A stretch of DNA of 64,000 bases from NCBI GenBank assembly GCA_963281255.1, contig OY725500.1, positions 124,001 to 188,000 of the forward strand, read 5' to 3'. Positions 43,701 through 53,499 of the stretch are shown here, one piece after another. Origin of the DNA: Aphrocallistes beatrix (taxonomy: Eukaryota; Porifera; Hexactinellida; Sceptrulophora; Aphrocallistidae). The translations under genes were made by a program, and so were the position numbers. The notes below the pieces were generated by a model that worked only from the letters and a program-made list of their open reading frames with translations, made no database searches and had not been told where the DNA came from. The stretch's first letter is position 1; every line of letters begins with the position of its first letter.

Positions 43701-46700
43701 AATTTTTTAAAAAAATTAGTGCACGAAAAATAAAAAAAATTTGTCAGATAGAGGTGTGGTATTATTGGGTGTCAGTGTAATGGAACTGTTCTATATTTAG
43801 GTTTTAAAGAAACCAGAATATTTCGGGAAATTCGGTAAAATTCAGAAAATCGTCATTAACACAAACACAGTCTACCACGGACCTCAAGGTCCTAGTGTTA
43901 GCGCCTACGTCACATACTTGAAATCAGAGGTGAGGAGTGTTGTTGTTGTTGGTGTTTTATTATTATTGTTGTTGTTGTTGTTGTTGTTGTTGTTTTATTG
44001 TTGTTTTATTGTTGTTTACTTAGGACGCTTCAAAAGCTATACAAGCAGTTAACAATGCTAAAGTAGACGGTAGGATGCTGAAGTGAGTTTTAGAGAGATT
44101 GTATCTATTTATAGATCTGATAATAGGGAGAAGAGAATTCTTGATTAAATCCTCATTTTCTCATTTTAATTTTAGAATTTGTATTTAGTGGGGGGGGGGG
44201 GGCATTCAATTGTATCTATAAGGGCAGGGAGATATGCCCAAATGAAACATCCTGAAACATATCCAGACACGAACGATTAAAATACAGTAGAACTCGGTTA
44301 GTACTCGGATAATAAGTTCTTCGGTTTAGTACATATGTACTCATTTCTCTGAGCCAAAATCCATCTATAATATAGATTTCTATGTAATACAAACTGTTCT
44401 CGGTTAGTACGAACTAATAATTCCTTCCTGAAGGGGTACGTCTTATCTGAGTTCTACTGTGTGAGGAATAAAATTTATATTTTTCAGTTCTACATCTATT
44501 CTCTCTTCTCTTTCAGATTGAATACTCATAAATTATTATTCCCAAAAAATTCCCCTAATTTTGTCTATTGAAAATGCCATGTACTAAATATAACTACTAA
44601 CTATTTCCGTTTAAATTCTAAATTATCTCTTTCAAGAGTAGTTTCTTGGTGATGTGTAGGATTGCATGGAGTGAGTGTGTTTTGTTGTAGAGTATCGTTT
44701 GGGACTACCAAATACTGCAGCAACTTCCTCAAAGGAGCTTCATGCCCCAAGACCGTGAGTTATATTTAGAATCATTCCTTTATATTTATAGAATTCTTAT
44801 ATATGAAGACCTCAAATTTAATATTTAAGGCATCGTCCTACTTCTGTTCTATTTATAGAATATTCTGACATATGGTTCTATTTATAGGATATTATGACTT
44901 CTGAGTTCTATTTATAGGATTGTATGTATCTGCATGAGTTAGGGGAGGAAGAAGCAAGTTTCACGAAAGAAGATATGGCACAAGGGTAAGTGCATGGGTA
45001 GCTATTCTCCGAATTCTCTGTGGAGAGGATTATTGGGGGTAGGGGGGGGGCATCAAGGGATTATCTAGAGACGCTCCTTTAGGAGTATATTTTAAACCTC
45101 ACAGCATTTAGGAGCGTGAAAATCCCAAATATTATCCAATTTATCCTCTATCATAATGCTATTTATAGATTTAGGCATGTGGAAATTTAGAGTTTGAGAT
45201 TAGGAGCTTATCTCTTGAGGGCTGTAATGCCCTGGTAGATAGATGTATGGTTATTTAATGTTAGACTAGGCCTATCACTTTGAATGAGATGAAACAAACC
45301 AATCAGAAGATATCTTCAGTTCTATTTCCGTTCGTGTCAGCTGATTTTGTTTTTATTTATTAGTAAACATCAACTTTATGAATCAGCTACTCTCTCACAA
45401 GCAAATGTAAACAAAGAAAGTGTAAATAAAGAAATAAACAAAAGGTCAGTTATTTACAACTTTATTTTCATATTTACTTTTTGTTTATGTTTGTTTGTTT
45501 CTATTTTTAGACCAAATTCCGCACAGAATAAAGTCAAAGAACAACCAAAGGTAGATTGCCTGTTTAAAGTGTTACTTTAAATAGAATGTGGAATTATGGT
45601 GTGTAATTATCAGACAACAATAGCAGCTACCACCACAACCACCACAACAATGACAACAACAACCACAACAACAACATCAACATCAACACCGACACCTCCT
45701 CTCACAATACCAACAACAACAGCAACAACAACAACCTCCACTTCACAATCAGCCCTCCCTGCTTCTGCTTCTTGGTAAATGGATTGTGTCACATTGACAC
45801 ATATTTCACACCTCTACCATACCATTCATGCCATGTTAAGGCGTATCTCATTACTTTCTATGAAATGGAAATATCGCGAAGCTATTATAATGCACACTTC
45901 TGAAATTCTAAATCTTACTTCCTATTTTCGAGCGTATTTTTTGGTAAAAATGAAATCTAACAAAGACTAAATTTATAATTTGGTTTCTGTTTCTACAGGG
46001 CTTCTAAAACCACACAGAATCGAGATGTCGTGAGTTCTCCTCCCAAATCCACCGCTACCTACCTCCCTCCCTCAACTCAGCAGACCAAGGGACACCTCGT
46101 GTCCTCTCCCACGCCACTCGAAGCTAGCACCGCTTCTCAAAATGTGTCGAATGGAACTAAAAATAGGTACTGTTGCGTGGTATCTTGAGATCCTAGTATT
46201 AACTAACCATGGATTAATATGTACCGTTGTATTTTGAGATATATCGTAGTATTCTGAGATTTTGTTTCGCTTACCCAAATGGCCTTGTGGTTCAATCGGT
46301 TTCATCATGACTTGATGACCACCGCAACCAAATTGTGGCATATTACACAATTTGAGGACGCGCTACACAATTTAGTGGCACGCGACACAATTTACTATGG
46401 TAGAACCCTATATGGACCATGGATAGAGTATATTTTTCATTCATGGTCCATATAGGGTTCTACCATAGTAAATTGTGTCGCATGACCTCAAATTGTGTCA
46501 TGTGCCACAATTTGGTTGGGGTGGTTATCAAGTTACGATGAAACCGATTGAACCACAAGGCCATTTGAGTAAGCGAAACAAAATCTCAGAATACTATGAT
46601 ATATCTCAAAATACCACGGCACCAATTAATCCATGGTTAGTTAATACAAGCACTCTTAAAGATAATTAATTTTTATGTGACATATTAGTTCTATAATTAG

Positions 46701-49700
46701 AATTCTGGCCTCATAAGCTAATACACACATCACTAGTCAGTTGGTGGTACATGTTTTTAATCATCAGCCACTGATTGGTCAGAGTAACCACGCCTTAACT
46801 CTCTTGTCTGAAATAATTCAATGGTTCCCTAATAACTGAAATCTCATTTAGTTCTTCCTCCTTGGACACCTTGAAATAACAATAATAATATTTTAGGCGC
46901 TAGAATAATGATCATTTACAGCTATAAATTCGATATTCTGGGCATACCTAATTTACGGGACTGGATAGTCCCGTAAATTAGGCATATTAACTCGTCCCAT
47001 CCCGGAAATTCGGCATCTTGACTCGTCCTGTCCCGGAAATTCGGCATCTTGACTCGTCCCATCTCGGAAATTAGGTATCTTAACCCATCCCCGAAATTCG
47101 GCATATTAACTCGTCCCATCCCGGAAATTCGGCATCTTGACTCGTCCTGTCCCGGAAATTCGGCATCTTGACTCGTCCCATCTCGGAAATTAGGTATCTT
47201 AACCCATCCCCGAAATTCGGCATATTAACTCGTCCCATCCCGGAAATTCGGCATCTTGACTCGTCCTGTCCCGGAAATTCGGCATCTTGACTCGTCCCAT
47301 CTCGGAAATTAGGTATCTTAACCCATCCCCGAAATTCGGCATCTTGACTCGTCCCATCCCGGAAATTAGGCATACCCGATATTCTGAATTTACACACTCA
47401 TAAATGTGGAGACTTGAATATAAACATTTCTAATTTATTTCTAGCTATTCTCTTCACTTCTATAAACAAACAAACTATAAATGTTATTATTATTGTTTGT
47501 GTTTAGACAATCCACACCTGACAATTCTCCCAGTCCACAGCGACAAGCTTGCTCCCCAAATCTCTGTAAATCTCCGAATTCCAACACAGACTCCAGTAAC
47601 CAGGTTACAAGCCCCACTCGACCTAGCAGGACGTTAGAGGGAGATTTAGGTGAGATGGAGGGTCTAAGTTATGACCATCATCTTATAGTGTTGATTCCAA
47701 TCTGTAATGGTGACTAGTGTCTCTATTGAATGCTTGATTTTGAAATTCTGTTAAAAAGTTAAAATTAATTTGTGAATTACAGTCGACTCTGTTTAATAGG
47801 GTCACATCGGTCAGAGGATATTTTGTCCCGATTAAGCGGAGAACTTTAGTAACCGAAAATATTTTGTATTAGCTTCTATGTGTGAGAGCTATTCCAGTCC
47901 TGCCAAAAGTGGCCCGATTAAGCGATTGAAGCGGAGTCGACTGTATTAATTAAAAACCTAAAGTGAAACAGTTGTTCAAATTCTGAGAACCATGTTTTGT
48001 GAATTCTAGGAGAATACTGAAATATTTTCATCTGAAAATACCGTCATTATCTGGTTGAGGCTGAAAACCGGTTTAAACCGGTTTTACCTGTTCTTACCAG
48101 TGTAGCAGCTCAGTACTGTTCTATCTGAAACCTGTTTTGCCAGACAGAATTCCACTTGAGACACTTGTACTGTTTGATCTGATTGGTCGTTTATATTTAG
48201 ATACTTTGTCACCTGTCACTCCCACTCACAGCACTGGAAGTTCCCCGCCCGAACCGACACTAATTTCACACCTCACTCAGACGAACAATTTAGAAATAAA
48301 CATTAAACAAACAGAAACAAATCCACTTCCTGATACAACCTGTCCAACAACCATTTATACAGATAGGAATGTGACATCTGTTCCTTCTTTCACATTAAGA
48401 GATAGATCGTTTGCTTCAAATGAATTTGGAGTGTGAGTTACACTTTTTCACACCTTTTCTTGTGTTTACATTCAGTGTTGATGTTTGTTTGTTTGTTTGT
48501 TTAGATTAGGAACTGCTTGGGGGAAATCTGATCATTCAACTGACCAACCATTTCAAACGACTCAACCAGGTTATATATTAGCTGTAATTCTAAAAATAGA
48601 ATTTTATTTATTTTGGCGTTTGTTTACTTGTGTTTGTGTCAACAGATACGTGGGACTATCTTCGCAGTGAAGTGCCACTAGCTACAGACTCACACCTCCC
48701 ACTGCACAGATCCAGCCAATCAGATCTCAGCATTCCCACGCATCAACTGGGCATAGACATCCCCTCTGTCCAATCAGCTGTTTCTTCTCTCCAAACAGAG
48801 GAAGTGAGCAACTCCTTGAAAGGTAAACAGACACATATATATATATGCATTTATATATGTGTAGGCAGGTGTGAATATATAGACTGCTAAGAGTAAACAA
48901 TCTCATTAGACCTACCAAGTCTAGGTGTGAAAATATGAATATATACTCTACGAGAATATTTCCCTTATGAATTGCGCTTAGTAATCTGTTAATCCCTATT
49001 TCGGACTATGGATTTTGCTAACTCATTTCCAATTAATATTTTGGGCGGGGAATCCCTATTCTATAAATAGAATTGACCCCTATACGAATTTGATTAAGAT
49101 TAATTTATTTTAAAACCATTAAATCTATTATAGTAGTATAGTACAGAAGAACTCTGTTAGTACGTACCAAGGGATTATCTAGGAGCGCGAGACGCTCCTT
49201 TAGGCGTATGATTTTAAGCCCAAAAGTGTTTAGGAGCGTGAAAATTTAGAACTTTTCCCAATTTCCCCTATAATATAATGTAATTTATCGATTTAGGGGT
49301 TTGAGATTAGGCGTATCTCTAGAGGGCTGTATAATGCCCTGGTACGTACCCCTCCGGGAAGCGGAAAAAAAGAACTATCCGTAAGTACGTACTAACCGAG
49401 TTGATATTGCATAGGAATCTATATAAGAAATGAATTCTGTTTCAGAGAAATGAGTAAAAGTACGTTGTATCCCGAGTACTAACCGAGTTCTACTGTACTA
49501 GCATTCCTATTAGAGTATTACACACTAACTAACTTCTGATTGGTCCACAGGCACAGAGGATCAGTCAACTGATGCTATTCAGTCAGAGTCTCTGCTGAAC
49601 AAGAGAGGCAGTGTGGGGAACCTTAGGCTGGGGTTTGGACTGGAACCAATGACTCATTCCATGCAAAGTGAGATCCTTAGAACTCCATCTCTAATTCCTA

Positions 49701-52205
49701 ATTATCCATTGGTTGAGTGGGATAATTCCCTTCAATGTACCATGGATTTTGCTAACTCATTTCGGGTTAAGTCATTTTGGGCGGGGAAACCTTAGAAATG
49801 CGGGGTCCAGGCTATAAATAGAATGGATCCCGTGTCATTGGCGGATTTAAGAAGTGTACTTGAGCAAAATTTCTTAAAAATATAATTCGAGTCAGATATT
49901 CCCTCTCGTGATTCGTTTAGATTTGAAACTGGGAGAGAGAGAAGAAAGTGGCCGCATTCGTTCTGCCACTAACACCTTAGTGTCAACAGCTCCTGATATG
50001 AACATGTACCCGGACACCACACACCCTAGCAACATATCGACAGCTCTGGTATGTAGAGTGGCGCATCAATACGTATTTGAATGCATTACCTATTTTATTG
50101 TTCTAAATTTAGGATAGAAGAAACTCCATTGACAATTCTCTCTCTTCTCTGAGAACTCCTTTTGATTCGCTAGGTTTGTTTGTTGATTTTGTTTATCTTT
50201 CCATTCCAAACTGATTTCCAAATTTGGAAATTGACACTTTTTTTAAATTAGAAGATTTGTTTACTTTTGGAGAAAAGACGGTTTTGTTATTTCATAAAGA
50301 ATAGAATTTATTTATTTGTGTTTCTTTCCATTCAGTTTATATTTAGTATAGAAATAAACTATGATAGAACCATGGATAAGATTGCTTCTATTTTTAGATT
50401 TATTCCCATCAAGACCCCTAATATATCCTTCTGCACCACCCAATCAGCCTCAACCCCTGAAACCCTCCAGCTACCTCTCCTCCAACCACTCACATACCAA
50501 TACACACTTCCAATCTCCTAGCAACGGCAGGCACGGAATGGAATCACATCCTAACAGAGAATTTGAAATGATGGTATTTAAACAGATTGGCTTACTCCAT
50601 TGATTCCCATTATATATCGTATGATGCATTCCATTCTACCCTCTCCATCACCATTCTCCTCCTTTAGGGCGGTTCTAGCTTCACACCTCCTCTAATGCCA
50701 ATGGATGACTGGTACAAACCACTTTCTCACGACACATGGAATTCCAGTATTCTCCCGCCCACAGACTCGACACTTCGTGGCAGAACTGAAGGCGACATTT
50801 TCAAACTACAAGACAAGCAGAGGGGACCTGTAAACAGATCCCATTGGACCATGCAAGGTAGAGATATCTATTTTAGATCCTGTGTTCTATAATTAGTACA
50901 GGTGTTAGGTGGTAGTCAGATTAAGGACACTTTGGTTCCGTGTGTATTTGTGTTTTTGTTTAGATTCCAATATGCCTACTCCACCTCCAGGCTTCCACAT
51001 GCCTGTCACTAACAGTACGTTACATTCACTTACATAGTATATTATATTACAGTACACCATCCATAGTCCCAACCAGGGTTTCATCCAGCTTTCCAAAGTC
51101 ATACGCCTAAATGGACGCCACCATTTTTCTACGCGCCTAGACTCATTTTTATATATGTTTTATGCCGCGCGCCTAGCCTCAAAATCATACGCCTAATTAC
51201 GATCCATGGGATCTAATACGCGCCTCTAGGCGCGCCCAGTACGCCTAGATGAAAACCTGTGGTCCCAACCTCGCCAATCAGAACCCTCTCTAATCCGAAC
51301 ACTTCATTCTTAAAATCCGAACACCCAAAATATAATCTGATTCTCCTCTATGCTTTGAATAAACGTTTATAAACTTAAATCTATCAATAAGATTGAGAAA
51401 CTGCGTTAAATACGCAATCATAGCGAAATAATATACTTAATATTCTAACAAAACAAATTTAATATAATTAATGTCCTAATGAATTAGTATTATTTCACTA
51501 ATCCTAACGATTATTCGATCATTGGAACAGAGCTGTTCGGATTAGTGAGGATGTACTGTAATAGCATCTGGAGTCTATTATTAGAATATTCTACACAAAA
51601 ATATAATTCTCTTTTTCAGGTCAACCTTATCCAAATCGAACACTCACACAATATCCCATGGTAAGAGTGCTTAGCTTGTATGCCTATAGTTCCACATGCC
51701 TATGACCACATGTTATCACTAGGATCCATCTAAACAGCTGATGAATCCATTCCATCAATCCTGTCCAGAGACGCTATATCCTCAAAGGAATGTCAAACCT
51801 TTCCCAGCACCAATGGAACAAACATACACTGGTTATCCACATTCCAATGCCTACCACATGTTGCCTAGAGAACAAACATGCCCAATTGCACCACGCCTAG
51901 ATTGCCACCAACCATTAGTCTACCAGACCTCCCACGAACTTGACACTATCGATCCTGTCACATACAAACAACCGCCAAATCAGGATTTTTTTTACACAAA
52001 GCAAGTAAAGAACAGACCAAAACAGCCTCCACCTAGTAAATACCAACACAAATATTGTCCACCGCAAGAAATGGGGTTTGGGAGATTTGATAAACCCAGG
52101 CTACCTCCTTTCGCCATTGGATCCTGTAACAGCGACCCAAATCTGACCAATGAGAGCTTGTACACAGAGCTGAATGAAACACAGTTCATGTCGGAGTATA
52201 ATTAG
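40713..52205 (+). CDS. CNOT4: CCR4-NOT subunit 4, RING E3 ligase, 25 exons, 1001 aa
   Basis: Exons: 40713-40751, 41885-42019, 42891-42937, 43003-43092, 43214-43274, 43801-43929, 44024-44082, 44691-44754, 44918-44985, 45364-45444, 45511-45550, 45614-45774, 45999-46166, 47507-47649, 48201-48432, 48505-48569, 48646-48822, 49551-49667, 49921-50048, 50113-50173, 50398-50573, 50668-50857, 50964-51014, 51620-51660, 51723-52205 (3006 bases, in phase throughout). CNOT4 is the ubiquitin ligase linked to the CCR4-NOT deadenylase and ribosome quality control. The C4C4 RING starts at C14 (CPLCMEP, then GYQICRFCWHRI and CPAC). A basic helix follows, then an RRM (NLVFVVGLSKRLAD, YFGKFGKI). A CCCH finger with C-x8-C-x4-C-x3-H spacing straddles exons 8-9. 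The C-terminal ~700 residues are low-complexity, with a poly-Thr exon (45614-45774), so the protein is longer than the human one (roughly 575-710). Confidence 0.95.
40896..41361. mobile_element. Long MITE, CAGTAGAACTCGG family (M3), CNOT4 intron 1
   Basis: CAGTAGAACTCGGATAGACG start, CTAACCGAGTTCTACTG end with TA on both sides; 466 bp, the longest family member. Others: 44285-44459 and 49144-49495. No coding sequence. Confidence 0.8.
41641..41881 (+). repeat. (TTTACTTR)n tandem array ending at CNOT4 exon 2
   Basis: About 240 bases of TTTACTTATTTACTTG-type units finish in TTTACTCAG, which is the acceptor of exon 2. The long hydrophobic frames through the array are repeat artefacts. Confidence 0.92.
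42284..42520. mobile_element. Palindromic element with ACCGTAAAATGGGGCGAC ends, CNOT4 intron 2
   Basis: The left arm (ACCGTAAAATGGGGCGACTT, GAGGTGACTTTGTCC) mirrors the right arm (GGACAAAGTCACCTCTAGG, GTCGCCCCAGTTTACGGT). Arms of about 60-90 bp, non-coding. Confidence 0.7.
44285..44459. mobile_element. MITE, M3 family, CNOT4 intron 7
   Basis: CAGTAGAACTCGGTTAGTAC start, CTGAGTTCTACTG end; TA precedes the left end. Confidence 0.75.
45050..45240. mobile_element. M5 palindromic element, CNOT4 intron 9
   Basis: AAGGGATTATCTAGAGACGC start and TGAGGGCTGTAATGCCCTGG end, with interior AGGAGCGTGAAAAT and ATTATCCAATTTATC. Copies at 9005-9400 (split) and 49172-49345. Confidence 0.6.
46188..46650. repeat. 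Fold-back element with ~200-bp arms, CNOT4 intron 13
   Basis: The left arm (TATCTTGAGATCCTAGT to ACCATGGATAGAG) is the mirror of the right arm (CATGGTCCATATAGGGTTCT to ATCCATGGTTAGTTAA). Both contain TTACCCAAATGGCC or its complement and several CACAATTT motifs. Spacer only about 20-30 bp. A decayed fragment is at 18300-18420. Confidence 0.75.
46922..47380. repeat. 119-bp tandem repeat inside an ATTTACGGGAC palindromic element
   Basis: Blocks starting GGCATATTAACTCGTCCC recur at 46981, 47100 and 47219 (period 119), each composed of four roughly 30-bp CGGAAATTCGGCATCTTGACT units. The whole is bounded by GGGCATACCTAATTTACGGG and CCGGAAATTAGGCATACCCG. Related degenerate pieces are at 41480-41625 and 57780-57870. 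Confidence 0.85.
47780..47943. mobile_element. MITE, M1 family, CNOT4 intron 14
   Basis: CAGTCGACTCTGTTTAATAG start, GAAGCGGAGTCGACTG end, TA on both sides. Confidence 0.8.
49144..49495. mobile_element. M3 MITE with an M5 element inserted, CNOT4 intron 17
   Basis: Outer ends CAGAAGAACTCTGTTAGTAC and AACCGAGTTCTACTG belong to M3; the interior 49172-49345 is a full M5 copy (AGGGATTATCTAGGAGCG to TATAATGCCCTGG). Nested insertion. Confidence 0.7.
51078..51258. mobile_element. Palindromic element with GGTTTCATCCAGCTT ends, CNOT4 intron 23
   Basis: Left GGTTTCATCCAGCTTTCC and right CGCCTAGATGAAAACC arms with interior ACGCGCCTAGACTCATTTTT and CGCGCCTCTAGGCGCG. Partial copies near 33120-33250 and 55393-55540. 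Confidence 0.65.
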
Positions 52206-52777
52206 TGTTGCTATGCTACTGAATGGAATGTGTGGAATGTGGATAAGAATAGTATCTCTGTTTCTGATTTTTATGTTTAGAAACGTTAAAATTAGCTGCA
52301 TTTTAAATTAATCTATATTTGTGGATGTTATTGTAATCATATATATACCGTGATGACGTCAGTAGATTTGGGTATTTCTATTTATAGAACTTAACCCGCA
52401 CTTTTAATTTCCACGCTCCAACTCTTGACTTCTTGTTTGGAGTGTTTTTACAAAAAGTGTTCCTCCTACAAAATCTGTCCGATAAATTTCGTAAAGTACC
52501 ATGGATATGTTTTCCCTCCATTGATTAAAAAGTTGAGTTGACTGAACAGCAGAGATATTTTAGTGCACTCTATTTTAGACCACCCAGTACGAAAATACAT
52601 AAACACTGAAACTAATATTAATTACGAGTTTACTATTGAACTAATCAGAGTAACAAGACACATATCATCCAATGCTATTTATCTCTCTGTGGTGGTTGAT
52701 GGCAGACAAATCTTGTTTTCTCTCTTGCACAATGTCCCAATAGTGATACTATGATGGATCAACACTATACTGATATA

Positions 52778-53331
52778 CGAGGGTCACTCAATATGTTTTC
52801 AGCCTGGAGTAGTTGCTTCCGTTTGATTTTGTTGGGATTTCTAGGATTATTCACCTACCTATTATTATCTTTGACTTTGAGTTTGATTTCAATCTGACAA
52901 GTTTCTAAAATATTGTGATGAAGAAATTGTCTAAGATATTTTGTATATGCATCTATGAAAACACAACCACAAGTGTTGAATTGGAATATCTTTGAACAGT
53001 TTTGCACACGAAATTTAAATTTGATAATCATAGAATCCTCCTGGATTGTGAATATATCGCATCATTGATAATATTGCATTATGAAAGGTTTGGTCCCAAC
53101 TATAATTTTTCCATAAAGAGAATAAATAAAATTCCATAGGAAATGGCTTGTAAATGTGTCGGAGTCCATGAAGACACTCCATTATATGTGACATAATATT
53201 TTAAAAACTTGTCCTATTGAAATCAAACTCAAAGCCAAAGATAATAATAGGTAGATGAAGAATCCTGGAATTTTGAATAGAATCAAAGGGAAGCAATAAC
53301 TCCAGGCTCAAAATTTATCGAGTGACCGTCG
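52778..53331. mobile_element. Non-autonomous mariner-like element upstream of gene F
   Basis: Inverted repeats of about 120 bp begin CGAGGGTCACTCAATATG and end CGAGTGACCGTCG, flanked by TA (52776-52777, 53332-53333). 554 bp, with no transposase. Copies D and E lack it at the matching place, so it entered after the duplication. The remaining 52206-52777 is CNOT4 3'UTR and the outer flank shared with gene E. Confidence 0.88.
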
Positions 53332-53427
53332 TAATACTATATAGCGACACAATTATAATATTGCAATGGAATAGGATTGTTAATTTAACATTCGTAACCT
53401 GATCTCTGCACTGGTGCACTGTTCCAA

Positions 53428-53435
53428 TATAAAAT
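53428..53435 (+). promoter_or_regulatory. TATA box of gene F
   Basis: TATAAAAT, 65-72 bases before the ATG and about 97 bases after the mariner-like insertion; conserved with D and E. Confidence 0.65.
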
Positions 53436-53499
53436 AGCCTTACGAGACTCCTGTTCATTCACAATACTATCCTATTAGCAATATTACGAGTTGAGTAGA

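Noticed and set aside
46072..46669. Paired similar frames on opposite strands near 46.1-46.7 kb
   Set aside because: They are the two arms of one fold-back element, so the similarity is structural and not coding.
46980..47340. CRISPR-like spaced repeats
   Set aside because: Repeats are contiguous, divergent higher-order units without unique spacers, in an animal intron.
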